NCBI GenBank assembly: GCA_022829145.1
Contig: CM040746.1
Span: forward strand, 3,814,731-3,878,730
DNA from: Albula goreensis
Lineage: Eukaryota; Chordata; Actinopteri; Albuliformes; Albulidae
DNA: 64,000 nt
Direction of reading: 5' to 3'
Below the pieces are notes generated by a model. The model did not search any database and was not told the DNA's origin. It was given only the letters and a program-made list of their open reading frames with translations. The position numbers and the translations under genes are program-made. Shown piece by piece: positions 33,894-47,500 of the stretch; position 1 is the first letter of the stretch; each line of letters opens with the position of its first letter.

Positions 33894-36800
33894 CCACTCG
33901 TGAATGAAAAGGTTCCTTCTCCATTCATGTTTCAGACTCCCACCCGGTCACTATGGTTTCTTAAAGCAAGGCGGTCTCCAAGGTAACAAGGTACAATGGC
34001 ACAGTTTCTTTATGCTGTTCAAAGAATGATGTGATGTCATATCCTTTATGACACCATACGTGAGATGAGCCACGTTCGGTTTAAATCAAAGCTGTAAAAT
34101 CAAAAAGAAGGTGCTCAATAAACCGTAGACAGCATTCCCATTCTTTAAAAAAAATTAAACACAACTGCAGAAAGGGCACCAGCACTTTAGAGAAGACCGA
34201 TATTTAATTCAGCACAAGAGGATGAAGCTTCTGCTGTTTCAAGAATGAAATATATCTCATCTTTTCTGCGATTGTGTCTCATCCATTTCCACACAGTTCA
34301 ACGTCCCCAGGGCTGATTCTGATATTTCACCTATGTATTGCATCCCGCAGTTTGGAAACTGACATGTCAGTGAAAGCATTAGAAACTGAGCTGTAGAACT
34401 CCATGTTCTGACTTCCTCCGCCATACGTGTGACATATGATGACACAAACATTAGAGATACGGACAGTGGACCAGTGAAGTTCTGTGCCACCATTTCTGTT
34501 TAATGAGTATTTCTATATATGCAGAGAGTCAGCTGGTTTCCATCACTACGCAGCACTTAATTGGTCAAAGAAATTGGGTGAGAACGCAGTGAGATATCTA
34601 ACTCACATCAACTGATTTTTAGGTCTAAGTCCATTGTTATTTCATAGGAACAACTCAGTAGACAGCATGGCCCACCGGTCTGACAGTGCTGTGCAGGGGG
34701 ATTATATTTCTGGGGTTTCTATTGGCCAGTCAGTAAAGTGTAATGAAGTGACCCAATGCCAGTGCTACATCATCACTTAGCAACAGTGAGCTGGAGACAG
34801 AGGAGGTGAAAGCCTTACCTTTACACTTTACATTTCTTTGTACATATGCTTTACATTTTTTTCACCAGTGATGACTGAGACACGGTTTCATGAACCCCAC
34901 TAGAATGGAAGTCAGCTCTCAGTCATCAGCTGTGGACTGAGAAACATTTTTGATTGGTTATAAAAAAGAAGTCAGTGTAGTTCTGGCAAATCACAGAAGC
35001 ATAGAAACTACTGTAAATCGAATCCTTCCTTGATGTAAAGAAAATTCACTCACCACTGCTTACCCTCAGTTATGAATTTATTTGCTGAATAATCGACACT
35101 CATAAATAGAGAGGAGCAAATGATTTCAGTTTTCATTTTATGATAGCATTAGTATTCTTTACAAATATTTACAGCATGTGTTATATCAACAGAGCACTTT
35201 AACTAATACTCTTTGGTCTGTGACCTGATACAGGGAATGTTGTTATGCTAATGATCTGCAAAGTATCGAGCATTATTTAAATGCTTAAAAAACATCTATG
35301 TCTAGGCCTTCACACACACATAATAGGATCTCGGTTAGCTGAATGTTACAGCTTGACAGACCTTGATACCTTTAATATGTCTGGTCATTAATTGTTCTGA
35401 TAATTTTCATCCATGTTATTTAAACAATATCGCGATATGAGAACTTCATACAAACTTTGGAAAATCATTGTGGTATGGTAGCACTCAAATGGCAGAATCA
35501 TATAGATCTTATATAAATGCACTTACATCATCAATATTTCTCCATAGCAACAGCATAAACAAGCACCCGGGAGCTCTTAAGGGCCAAGGGCCAGAGCAAC
35601 TGCGTAAACCAGCACCCCCTGTAGGTCTTCAGCGCAGCTCTTATCCATGTCGCAAATTAAGGCTTCATTGATCTTCCACGACAATCTACAATTTAATCAA
35701 TTACAAAATTCCCTATAGCACAAAGACACAATGGAAACATTGGTTTAAAATCCAGACAACTTGAACAGCTATCTTGATGACTTTATAGCTATTTCTGACA
35801 TAATGCATCTTAAGAGGACAAATCCAGCATTATAATTCCAGGATTACAGCTGTGATTGGAATAAATTCCCTTAGGACCTCTGAGTCATGCAAGACTACTG
35901 TTGCAAAACAGTAAAAATGGCGTGCGCTGGAGAGGCAGACTGCTACAATATTTAATCTGGTCACTCCGCCATTTGAGAAATGATTACAGGAAGGAAATAG
36001 GCCTTTGACATTTTCATGCTATCCTCCATCACGTTCAGTATATGTTCATGAATTGAATTAATGTACAGCTGTATATGTGTTTTCAATTATCTTATAAATT
36101 AATTCACTCACTCTGTAATATACTTTAATCAGTCGTATGACGTGAATCGGTCTGATACAGCACCTAATCTGATTACTTGGTGGGTTATTCAAATAAACAA
36201 AGTTGTATGGTGATTATGGGGTGTTTTCAGAAGTGTGTCCTCTCAGTGGAGGCACTCCATCTTGTTCTGTGCAGTTCTGCTGACAGAGAAGCATGAAGAA
36301 ATGGAAGGACTCTGTGTTTTGGTTTAGGATGTAATGTCAGTCGCTCATAGTGTCGGCGTCTTTGCTCAGACGGTTTGTTTCTCGACGGCGGACCAACATT
36401 TTCTACCAATGTCTTTTTGGGAGGAGGCGAGGTATAGTCTCCTGTACTGTACAGCATCCTCCTTCCTGAGTCTGTGGGAGAGAGTTGCTTGGGGGGGGTT
36501 GGGAAGAGGGGAAGAGTGGAAATGCTTAAAAAAAAACCTAATTAATGTTGTGAGAACACCACAAAGACATCCAATGACACCAAATTAAAGCTGTTGGCGT
36601 GCAAACAGGAAACTGTGCTGTGTAAAGAAACTACAATGGTCTTCACATTTTTATGAATATTAACTATGAAAGATTTGCATAATGGGGCTGGACATAGCCC
36701 AATATTGTCATCTTACAACTGCATTGAAAAACAGAAACAATTCAGCAATCAAATTAATTTAGACAAAATCATTAAAGCTGGTTTTAACTCTGTTGGGCGA

Positions 36801-38113
36801 CTATCACTGCAAGCAACAACATCAGGTGATGGTCATTCAGTGATCACTGCGGTGATTGGTATCCATGTGGCTCTGAGTTAAAATACATTGAACTTTGACC
36901 TGGTTGCTGGCTCTGTTGTTATGGTGAAGTTTGTCTCTCACCAGAAGAGTCTTCAACTCCACACTTAGCCTACTAGCCTTTAATTGATTATCTCCTGTAA
37001 AATCGCCAATGGAAGAATTGTGTTAAGTGCTGTGGTTGGATACCAATGTCTCTATGCCAATGACCTGGCAGATGATAAAGACACTGGCAAAAACGCAAAT
37101 GGCTGGTAGCTAGCTAGTAATGTTAAATTCTTGCATATTACCAAGGTAACTGGTTAAAGCTCAATAGATACTCAGCTAACCTACTTAGCTAATGCACGTC
37201 ATAGCAACACTTTGTTAAAACAAACACTAACTAAAAACAAGATTAATTAGTGCAGCATCTTCCGCCATTATCGACGTCACCGGAATGTTGCCGAAGTGTG
37301 TTTATATGGTGTTTTGTAAATGACAACGACCATCATCAACATCAGGCAACATTCGATCATTCGTGAAAATTTTGTGATTTCAGTATAAACCAGCGGCTTT
37401 CTAGAAGCTTCCATCTGATTGCGGAAACCCTGTGATTTCCATGCGTGGCCATGATCCCCTGAGACTGAAGTCTCAGGACTGTAGCAAGGGCAGATTGGGA
37501 GCTAGCCCATGTTAACTCATCTGCCCATTAATTGAATAGTGCTCTGATTCAATTCATTATCGCTTCCTGGCAGAGTCTTAAAGATCTAATTACATTAAGT
37601 GATCATCCAATCAATCAATTAAGATCGACAAAATGCCATGAACTCTGGGTCTTTCACGGTACCATTTTTTTGCTGTTATTTATACACTATCTACCAATTG
37701 GGCAGACAAGGAAGTGTGTGTATCTGTATGTGTGTGTGTGTGTGTGTGTGCATGTGTGTGTTTTGGGCAGGATGGGGGAAGGGGAGTTGAAGGGTTTAAA
37801 GACAACACAAGTGATCTCCACTACAAAAGAGAAAACATGATCTTTTTTGAAAATGTGTGCTTTTTCCTGAATGAATTCTGTCATCGGTGTCTGAATGAAG
37901 CCGAGTTCTCCTAGTCCACAGGTTCAAGCTTCATACAAATTCTCTGTGGAGCTCAGCTATCTTTCATAAGATATTTTGAAATGTGTGAAGATACTAGCGC
38001 AGGTATGGAGAACACCTTACACCTTAAAAACAGAGGGTAGCTTCACTATTCATGGAACACATTGGTAATACCTAAGGGAACAGCACTGACAGCGATTGGT
38101 AGCTACAGCTAGC
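33894..38113. other. Intergenic sequence with TG tract
   Basis: A TG microsatellite at about 37722-37760 and a G run at 36490-36498. No exon-like frames. Confidence 0.5.
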
Positions 38114-38182
38114 TATATTTCCCTGCACACTTAGCCTATATTTCCCTGCACACTTAGCCTATATTTCCCTGCACACTTAGCC
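38114..38182. repeat. 23-bp unit, three perfect copies
   Basis: TATATTTCCCTGCACACTTA followed by GCC is repeated three times without mismatch, which suggests recent expansion. Confidence 0.95.
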
Positions 38183-38516
38183 TACTGGCTTGTAAAGCAC
38201 TGAATAAATGTAACCAAAGACTGGACAGTACACAATAAGTCAGTGCCAAAGCCTAATACGGACATACAGTGATACAATGTATCAACTTTGTTCAGTGATG
38301 TTTAACTTTGACAATCTGTGTCCCTAGGAAACCCCAGGATCCACTGTCAAATCAATGACATCATAATGGCAGTAATACCAGGATATTACCATTGAGGATT
38401 GGCTGTAGCAAGTCACATGGTCTCCCCCGGATAAACAACTGTTTGGAACTCAAAGGGTCTCAGTCTTTATGTCAACAAGAGTACATTGGGAATGACCTCG
38501 TGATGCTATACCCCCA
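38183..38516. other. Intergenic sequence
   Basis: No supported gene or repeat seen. Confidence 0.4.
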
Positions 38517-38900
38517 GCCTGAACCCCCACCCACCCCCCCCCCCCCCAAACCTCCACCTCCTCAACTCCCCTTTGGCTTCCCACACAGCACATACCTCTC
38601 CTCCTAGTGTCCTAATTCTGTTTATCTCCCACATGAAAAGAAAACAGGGCGGTGGGGAGGTGGCTGTGTCACATGATAGCCGTCCTCCCGAGGTCGGATG
38701 ACGTGAGCGTGACACAGCAGAGCATCCTGAATGGAACCTTTTCAGGCCGCGTGCCGAAACGCGACCAGAGCAGGGGGATGCCTCTGTCTTCTGGACCCTT
38801 TCAAGACCCGCTTGGCAAAGTGCCAGTTATTTTTTCAAGACCAGGCAACCCCCCTTTGGTCAACATCCACCCCCCTCCACCCCCCCTGGCCCCCCCGCCA
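38517..38900 (-). other. C-rich stretches with G-quadruplex potential on the minus strand
   Basis: A run of 14 or more C near 38535-38548, and clusters of C6, C6, C7 and C7 at 38849-38854, 38870-38875, 38880-38886 and 38890-38896. On the minus strand these form four G tracts with loops of about 15, 4 and 3 nt. A plus-strand 120-residue proline-rich frame (38652-39014) overlaps but is unrecognised. Confidence 0.6.
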
Positions 38901-41900
38901 GACAAGTGCCACTCACACCATCCAGCTCAGCAACCTCCTTACCGCCCTGTACACAACCGCCCCCAGGGGAAAGTAACCACAGAGATGAAAGCAATTTGCG
39001 CATTTCACTCTTGAACCCAGGCTCAACCAGGAAGGTCAAACGGAAACTGTGCCCGTTCCTTTTGCCATATTGAAGTGGACTGGCATGGATGACAGAAGCT
39101 TGTGCAGGCATTCTGGTGGGAGCTGATTGGTTGTTGAAGTGTTGACGACAGATGGGCTTGCAGGGACTGCCTGGTAAACAGTGTAGCTCTACTGTTTCTA
39201 GCCTTTTGAGCTTACCAACTCCCCCATTCTGTAGCTGAGCGTTATATGGGACAGTCTGTAGCTTCCATCTCTATTACAAACACTTTTTCACATGGACCTC
39301 AGACCCAGCCCCCAAAATTATTATAATATTACAATGTCTTGCCATATAGTTAAATTCCAAAACACCATCACAATGTAAAGATCAATTATTTTTTTTCAAG
39401 CGCAAATTTAACTGATTAACTTCATTGATATCGAAAAAAAAAACTCAAATGTTGTTGAGATATAAATATTACATCACAACTTCAGACCTCTTATATAGCT
39501 CAGTTTCAAATGATCATATTTTCATATCTTTTTCCAAATAAAGATATTTTGTAGCTTTTATTGAATACACATTGCATCACTGACAGACATGTTTAAGTCA
39601 TATATACACAAATCTAGAATTAAAAGTAATGGATAAAACCTAGATATTTCAAAGTCACAATTCACCTTCTCTGTCTTTCGGCTTCTGCCTAGTCTGTCCA
39701 TATGTCATGTAAGGAAAGGCCATATGCGTGGAAAAAAACAGCCCAGTTCAAGCACTAATCCCATCTACAACAAACATGACAAGATATTTTTCCCAAACCC
39801 TTGTCCAAGTCAAAATGTATATTTTTGCTTGTTTATCAGTATGGGAACTGCGTCAATCTAAAAGCAAGGAATGTTCGTCCACATCAAATAATTGACAGAT
39901 TTCCGTCTGGCAACCGTCATTATTGTATCTGGGCTCTTGCAAGGTATTCTGAAACAAAATATAATTAAGATTTCTGAGGCAGCGCATGATAAATGCTGAA
40001 ATAAGCTAAGGCCACTTGTCGAGCAGGGTAGGACAGAAGGAAATAAAGCAACTTTTAACAGCGTAATAGTTGCCGTTGATGGGCAGAAGATCATTTATGG
40101 GAACACTTCAAGTCTAGAATGTGCAAGATGGATCGGTTAGTGAATGGAAGGTAACATTCTGTGCCAATACACTCTTCAGGAGTCTGAATGTATCGGAGAG
40201 GAGAGAATATGTAAACACTGTCAAGTGTTTCTCCAATGCTTCTTCACCTTGTCACAATGTAGACATAACTTGTTTTTTTTTTCTGGAAAGATTCCAAAAC
40301 TTTCCTTTGCTTTCTGTAGACAAGGTAGACATAAAAATGGGTGGGAGGAAGCGACCTTTGATATATCGCGAGGGCAGAAGAAAAGATAAGCTTTTGGATT
40401 GGTAGTGGAGAAGGTCACTTAACGGGGTGACAGTGAACTGGATAGTGAAAGTGTGGGGGTGTTAAATAAAAACATTGAAAACGCTTATACAGAGAAAAGT
40501 CAAAGGTGCCTCCATGCAGAATATATTCAGTTGGTTCATCTGGGGATTTGAATCTCAGCACCGCACTCAAGGCTGGCTGCAGGTCTGCATCGCCAAGGTA
40601 AAATTAAGCTTAGGTTTTTTCTTTTTAGTTTGTTAGCCTCATTTGCTAGCAGCTACCCTGATTAGCCAGGCACCTGTACATGCATGAACCATGCTGACCC
40701 CGTCATCCCCTGACAACACGGACAGAATGTGATTGGTGGTGTGTCTGGGGAATGTAAATAAGCCGCCAGTCGTCACCATGTGACTTAGAGGTATCGTGCC
40801 TCAAGGCCGCCTCGGGGGATGGGGTTGCTGGGTGAGGCTGAACAGTACAGCTGCGTTCAGGAGGAAAAATGCACCAACATGGTCACGACGCAGACTGGTT
40901 TTCATTATCGATTGAGTATACCTAAGCTTTACAGCACTTTGCTGAAATGAAATGGCACATAATAGTTGGACTTCAGTATTGCACTGATTCTTTTAATTAT
41001 GTATTAATTTACCATATTTATTTTTTTTTTTTTATGAGGTACCATATTTCCCCACAGAACTGCTACATACAGGGACACCTGAGGTGTGCTGTGGAAGAAG
41101 ATTAGAATACAGGAACGCCCTTCTCCCTTCCAAAACCTTTTTATCAACCTGTTTAAAGGGCTTGGCTTTAACACCCTGGCTTTTTCTCTGAGGTGTTGTG
41201 TTTATCTCACCCTTTGACAGGAGTGTGTGCATGTCTCAAAGGGAACACGCAGTTCTGCAAGTTGATCTTGCCTCGCTTTGATCCAGAGAAACATTTTGGC
41301 GAACGGCTCATCCCTGTTCTTCACAGTTTCCCGACCATCGCCCCTTTTTAGGTGCCAGCCTAAACTTCCCTCTGAACATCAGTGAGACGTCCAAATCCCC
41401 ACCGTGAGCCAAAGATCACCTCAGGGGATTACCCGAAAGGTCAAAGGGTCGGGCTCAGCCAATAGGTGAGGCTCTTTCTCTCCTGCCGTGCCAGCGATTG
41501 CCAGGGCAGGAAATCAGAATTTATTTTCTCAAAAAAGCTGCAAGCAGAATCTATATACTCGCGTTTTATGGGTCTGTTTTCTACTGATCGTCATGAAAAA
41601 ATTGTGAAGGACAGAAAAAAATGGTAGTAAACTTGCCTTTTATGGTTTTTTAAAAATTTTGTTTTAATGCTGGGCCCCCACCTGTATTGCTCTCTTTCAT
41701 ATATCCAGTACGTCCTCTTTTAATTATATTTTAGCATGACGCAGACCTGGGAAAACAGTTATGCCTTTGATTTCATTAAAATGATTTCATGTGATGTGCA
41801 TAAAGGTGAGAAAACAGTGGACCCCTGGCTGACCTTGCCACTTGTGGAAATAAAAACAGACAGAGGGTGACCCAGGTGTTTTAAAAGTCAGAGGAAGGTT

Positions 41901-42154
41901 ATAAATACCTCGTAATAACAAAATCTTTGTTGTGAGAATGCTCAGGAATGCAGCATTTTCTTAGCACAGACTGGTTCCATAAAGTACCTTCACTAAACAA
42001 GTTGCTACAAGTTAAACCATGTTAACAGCTAAAACCTTCAAACTAAACATAAACTTTAAGCTGAATAGAGTAGCTCTACATTACTTTACAAATATAGCCA
42101 AAATCCACAGAGACACTGCAGAGCTCTTAAGTCTGCACATTTAAACATGTAGTT
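38901..42154. other. Intergenic sequence
   Basis: No supported gene. Several short open frames only. Confidence 0.45.
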
Positions 42155-42825
42155 GCTGTGGCCCTCCAGGACTGGAGTTAAACCTGCAGACACTGCCCCC
42201 TCCAGGACTGGAGTTAAACCTGCAGACACTGTGGGCCCTCAGGACTGGAGTTAAACCTGCAGACACTGTGGCCCTCCAGGACTGGAGTTAAACCAGCAGA
42301 CGCTGTGGACCTCCAGGACTGGAGTTAAACCTGCAGACGCTGTGGACCTCCAGGACTGGAGTTAAACCTGCAGACACTGTGGCCCTCCAGGACTGGAGTT
42401 AAACCTGCAGACGCTGTGGACCTCCAGGACTGGAGTTAAACCTGCAGACACTGTGGCCCTCCAGGACTGGAATTAAACCTGCAGACGCTGTGGACCTCCA
42501 GGACTGGAGTTAAACCTGCAGACACTGTGGCCCTCCAGGACTGGAGTTAAACCTGCAGACACTGTGGGCCCCCAGGACTGGAGTTAAACCTGCAGACACT
42601 GTGGGCCCCCAGGACTGGAGTTAAACCTGCAGACACTGTGGTCCTCCAGGACTTGAGTTAAACCTGCAGACACTGCCCTCCAGGACTGGAGTTAAACCTG
42701 CAGACACTATGGCCCTCCAGGACTGGAGTTAAACCTGCAGACACTGTGGCCCTCCAGGACTGGAGTTAAACCTGCAGACACTGCGGCACTCCAGGACTGG
42801 AGCTAAACATGCAGACACTGCGGCT
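42155..42825. repeat. 37-bp minisatellite, about 18 copies
   Basis: The unit is CCTCCAGGACTGGAGTTAAA followed by CCTGCAGACACTGTGGC. Variants include TGTGGCCC, TGTGGACC and TGTGGGCC, CACTG versus CGCTG, and units shortened to CACTGCC. Contains CTGCAG and a CCTCCAGGACTGGAG core with partial dyad symmetry. Confidence 0.95.
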
Positions 42826-44237
42826 GGTTAGCTGATCCACATTCCTATTCCTATGTTCCATCTGTAGCATGAAAATAGCAAAAGGACTGGCCATGTGAAT
42901 GGAAAACATTATTTTTGAGAGAACATTCATGATAAAAACGCATTAGTTTTCATTCAGGTGGGGAAAGAGCATGGGGAAAAAGGTATGTGACAGTGGAAAA
43001 AAATAAAAAGAAATAACAGTGAAGATTCATTTCCCAGAATAGTTATTTTACATTCTGTTCCACTTCAGTACATTCACTACAGTTTTTTATCATGGCTTGC
43101 AGAACACTTTGTTCCTTCAGAGCTACCATTGTTTATTTTCTTCCTTAAAAAGTCAAAGGTGACTGTTAAGATGAGTCCCGTGTTAATATGGATGCTCAAA
43201 TATTCGCTGTGAAATTGTCAAGGCACAGTGAACGCAAGCGCACATGTGCTCACAGACCACATGCTTTGTGTGAAATTTTATTGGGCATGAGGCCTCCAGT
43301 CACTGCTGCGCCTGAATAGGCCGTTTGATGAATAAGGTTGAAGAGGTTGTATTTCATGTTTTGGTTCTAAATAAGGTAATCACTGTGTGATTGGTTGAAA
43401 GGCATGAGCCAATGAGGGTAGGTGTTTTTTCCCTCTCTCTGAATTTCAGCTTTGTGGATCTCAAGAGGCAAAACAACAGGAGAGACATTACATCTCTCCT
43501 CACTATGCTTCTGTAATCTCTTGTTCTATTCATCGCCAGCTCGTAACGTCCGGCCATCTCGCCTGGAGATCTACCCTGTCCTCCTGTAGCGTTGGAAAGT
43601 GCAAGGCGACGCGCATGTGCTCTCACCCGCATGGGCTGTGCGGTAATATGTCGACCTTCCCACCTTGGTCAAAAAATGGATGTATCCCCCTTCGTATTTT
43701 TACGCAGACTGAAAACCCTCCTGATTCCCACCGTGTGAAATGAAACCAAAACATCTCTCCACGCACGCTTACTACAACTATGAATGTTTTTTGCCGCACT
43801 GCATGCTTGTTGTAAACTTACGGACGTCCACATCTTTGCACTCTGTGGACATTGCCTTGAAATAAATGTACTTGCTAAATGGCTAAAATGCAAATGTACC
43901 GTGATAGGGAACTGCATTGTGGGTGCTTCTGATGCAGGCAAACGGCAGGGGTCTGACCAATGGCCCCGGGCCAGTGCGAGGTCAGGCTTTCGTCATAATC
44001 CTGAGGCTTAGCGTTCTGTCTAAAGCACATCCAGTCTTATTGGAGACAGTGCGTTGTGGATGCAGGACTTTGATCCGGCCCAACGCTCAGCTCAATCAAC
44101 TAAACTAAACACATTCCCCGGTCGGTTTATTGATTCGTTGAATCAGGTGTTTTAGTGATTGGCAAGGTCTACATTTACACTGACTGAGGTCTGCAGTTTC
44201 TACAGGTTTAATTAAAGTCCTGGAGGATAGTAACCCA
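42826..44237. other. Intergenic sequence
   Basis: No supported gene. The 92- and 90-residue minus-strand frames (43354-43632 and 43669-43941) have no family match that I recognise. Confidence 0.45.
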
Positions 44238-44291
44238 CTGTAAACCCCTCCAGGGCTATAGCTTTAATTCCAGCCCTGGAGGGGTTTACAG
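44238..44291. repeat. Perfect 20-bp inverted repeat (hairpin), 14-nt loop
   Basis: The left arm CTGTAAACCCCTCCAGGGCT (44238-44257) is exactly complementary to the right arm AGCCCTGGAGGGGTTTACAG (44272-44291). Pairing stops just outside both ends. The inner CCTCCAGG/CCTGGAGG resembles the core of the 42-kb minisatellite unit. Confidence 0.9.
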
Positions 44292-46194
44292 CGCCCGCAG
44301 GTGTTTGTGGTCTGGGGATTTTCACCCCCTTGGGACATGTGTTCTGTTTATAAATCTCAAGGAAAACTACCCTTAACCTCCACCAGGGTGATGTGCAGCA
44401 GCCATTTTGGGTAACATCACCACACTTCTGAACAACACCGATAGCGCTTTGCTTTCTGAAGCCCTCGCTTCGAGAGTCTGTGACACAATCAGAGTTTCAC
44501 TGCTGTCCTGAGGTTCAGAGCTTTTCTTGGACAAGACAATAAAATACAATACACCCAATACCATCTTTCTGGGTAATAAGAAAGAATTAATTTAGCTTTT
44601 GTGCATTCAGAATTCATGAGCCCACATGATAAGGAATTGATTTTAGAGGTGGTATTAATATAGTTGAGTGTTCTAGTATTATTTTTCATAACACATTGTG
44701 GTTGTATTTTCATGAAAGTTTACTTTATGGGACTTGAAGATGTCTCACCATTAAAATTAGATGTCTTTGCAAATTCGATTGATGTTTTCTTGAAGTAAAT
44801 AACTGTACTTTTTCTAATGGTAAAAGAAAAATAAGCCTTATTTCACAATTATTAACAACAGTACAACATTGATTCACAAAACTCATTATGACATGTTAGC
44901 CAGTAGATGTAACCATCCAACCATCTTACCTCAGAAAAACCAAAGCTGCAAAGTGCAAAGAGCATGTACACAGCTCTAACAGGATATGCAACACATGGCG
45001 CTACAAACCTGAAGACTGTCTCCAGCCACACACTCCTCACTCCAGTAACGTGCAGTGAAATCTTTGCCTGGGTAGGCAGTGACCTATCAGTGTGTTGTAT
45101 GTCTGAATTCAATTTACGCAGCAGCCCAAGTTCATATTATGCATAGACAGACAAAATATTGTCTATATTAGTTGGGCTGTCGAAAAGCGTCTTTAACGCT
45201 GTAAATAATATTCTCATGGGGTCATTTTAATAGACACCACTGGTCTAACCAGGTAGCCATCGCTACAGAACATGTAACATTAACTGGTTAGCTCAGTCAC
45301 TGGCGACTGACGGCAGATGGTCATGCACACGTCTTTCACGTCTGTCACAGGTGCACTGCCGGCTGGGGAAGGGTGTGGTCAGGAGCAACAAGGAGCGGAT
45401 GTCACGTGACTGGAAGAGCCATAGACTGTAAGGGCTGAGGCAGGGTCGGTCTTTGCCTCAGCGCCGATCATTCGACACAGTGTGAGAACCGACTATGCAT
45501 GCACAAATATACAAAAACGTTGGTCTTAGCGCAGACAGAGGCGCCGATAGCCACTGCTTTAGCATTCAGGAACGGTAGCTTTTAGGAGCAAGCTGTGGCA
45601 AAAAGAGCATACTGTACTTTTAAAATAACTATTCTGACTACTTGGAGACTACTGGAGTATGTGTAATCCTGAGACAAATTATGAATAATGAAAATTTAAA
45701 CTAAATACATTTCATAAAATTATGAATTATGAATATGAAGAAATGATTAATAGATGCAACTATCATGTAATCTCAACATTTCTTTTTAGCTTTGGTGAGG
45801 CCTTGCCTACCCTGACTACATATCCCTGACTCACTCTCTTCTGCTTAACGATGTTATCATCACGATAACTACATCACAGCACGTGGGAAATCGTTCGGAG
45901 GACGAAGTCAGAAATTTGTCTTTAAAAATTAAAATATTCATGCTGAATCTTGAAATAGTCTGATCAAGATCATAGAATGCCATTTTCACACAAAAGGAGG
46001 TAATGAAAAACGTCTAGTGAAAAAATCAAGATGAGAAAAGTAGGGCTTTTACTCTGAGCAATAACATGGTATTTTAGCTGAACCAGAACCATGCAATCTG
46101 TCATCAATATCGTGTTCCTCCTATGGAAGTTAATGGTTACAAGTCCACAATGACACTATGGTTTATGATGCTAATAGCTCAGTACCTACAGTGT
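44292..46194. other. Intergenic sequence
   Basis: No supported gene or named element seen. Confidence 0.45.
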
Positions 46195-46625
46195 TATTTT
46201 TTATTGTGATCAAAGATGTTTATTGATTTTCAAACATAAAACAGGGTAGGACATATCATTACACAGTCTACAGTTACAGCAATGGTACAATAAAAAGAGA
46301 AGAGAGATAATTATAATCTCTATTGTTACAACAGCAATTATACAGATAGATTTAGCAGGTGTATGTACAATGCATAGCGTTATGTTAACTTTCAGTGATT
46401 GACTCTTGTCCAGGATTATATTTGATAGAACAGAATTTCCAGGCTTCCACAGTTGATGGCGGAGCCTTATTGAGTTGTGCCATAGAATGTTCTAGGTTTA
46501 CGGCGTTCATAAGGCTGTGGATCAGAATGATTTCATACACACCATCAAGTGTAAACCAGTGTTTTATAATCGTTTTCTTTGCGGATGTAAAACAAGCAAA
46601 TAGCATTTTGTTCTGAATTTGCTTT
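46195..46625 (-). mobile_element. L1-type LINE 3' end fragment
   Basis: On the minus strand a 73-residue frame (46606-46385) reads FACFTSAKKTIIKHWFTLDG, then AVNLEHSMAQLNKA and AWKF. This resembles the last part of fish L1 ORF2 (AAKK..I..W, then ME, then W). It is followed by non-coding sequence with two AATAAA signals (minus strand, near 46220 and 46205). Assignment is by pattern only. Confidence 0.5.
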
Positions 46626-47398
46626 AAATTGAGATCAGAATGATCAACCTACAGTGTTATTTGACTAAAACTTTTTGTACGCATTTTGAGTCACTCCAGA
46701 TTTCCATTTTCAATCCTGGGCCAGGAGAACTGCAGGGTCACTTTAATTTCTGCAACAGTTCAGACCCAAGAAAAAAACCAGGGTGGTACACAATGAAGCT
46801 GGTACGCTGGTTTCACAACTAACTTTATAAAATATTATCTTGGGAAACGTTTTTTTGGTTTTATCAACTTTCAACATGTTCAAAGTAAACAGTAACCGTA
46901 AACAGTAATATATGTCTGTGAGCCAAAACAGTCTCAAATATTTTACTTTTGCATGTTTACCAAACATATCAGGCAAAGTTGGTAAGCTAGCTTTGCTGTA
47001 CATTCTGCTGCAAGTGGAGTGAATGAACTTTGTAATCAGTGGCTTTAGTGCTGAGAAGCAACAGCAATCAGCACACCTAGGAGGACAAATGACCAGAAAC
47101 ACCTACCAATGTGTGAATACTAAGTAGTAGGCACACCCTACTGGTGATTGTAGAGGCCAACTACAACTTGGGTCAACGAAACCTCTCTTGAATTTGCTTA
47201 GCCATGGTATTACCTAACATCTGATATCACCTAATCTGAATTTGCCTGATGCACTCTGATTATGTTTTCGATCTTGACTGGTCTCAGAAGCAAAGCAGAG
47301 TTGGGCCGGTTAGTCCTTCGACGGGATACCACCAGGGAATATCAAGGGCTGTGAGCTTTTCTTTGTTGAAGCACCTTTATCTTTTCAGGCATGAAGCA
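46626..47398. other. Intergenic sequence
   Basis: A 119-residue minus-strand frame (46743-47102) has no recognised signature. No gene supported. Confidence 0.4.
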
Positions 47399-47436
<38 letters not shown>

Positions 47437-47500
47437 CCAACCAACCAACCAACCAACCAATCAATCAATCAATCAATCAACTAATCAATCAATCAATCAT
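47399..47500. repeat. (TCAA)n/(CCAA)n tetranucleotide microsatellite
   Basis: About 25 units of TCAA, with a central block of CCAA and one CTAA interruption. Confidence 0.96.

Noticed and set aside
38652-39014. 120-residue proline-rich plus-strand frame
   Set aside because: Proline richness comes from C runs; no family match. Could be revisited if transcripts exist.
44238-44291. microRNA precursor
   Set aside because: The stem is only 20 bp with a 14-nt loop and no pairing beyond, so it does not meet the usual pre-miRNA length. Kept as a hairpin finding only.
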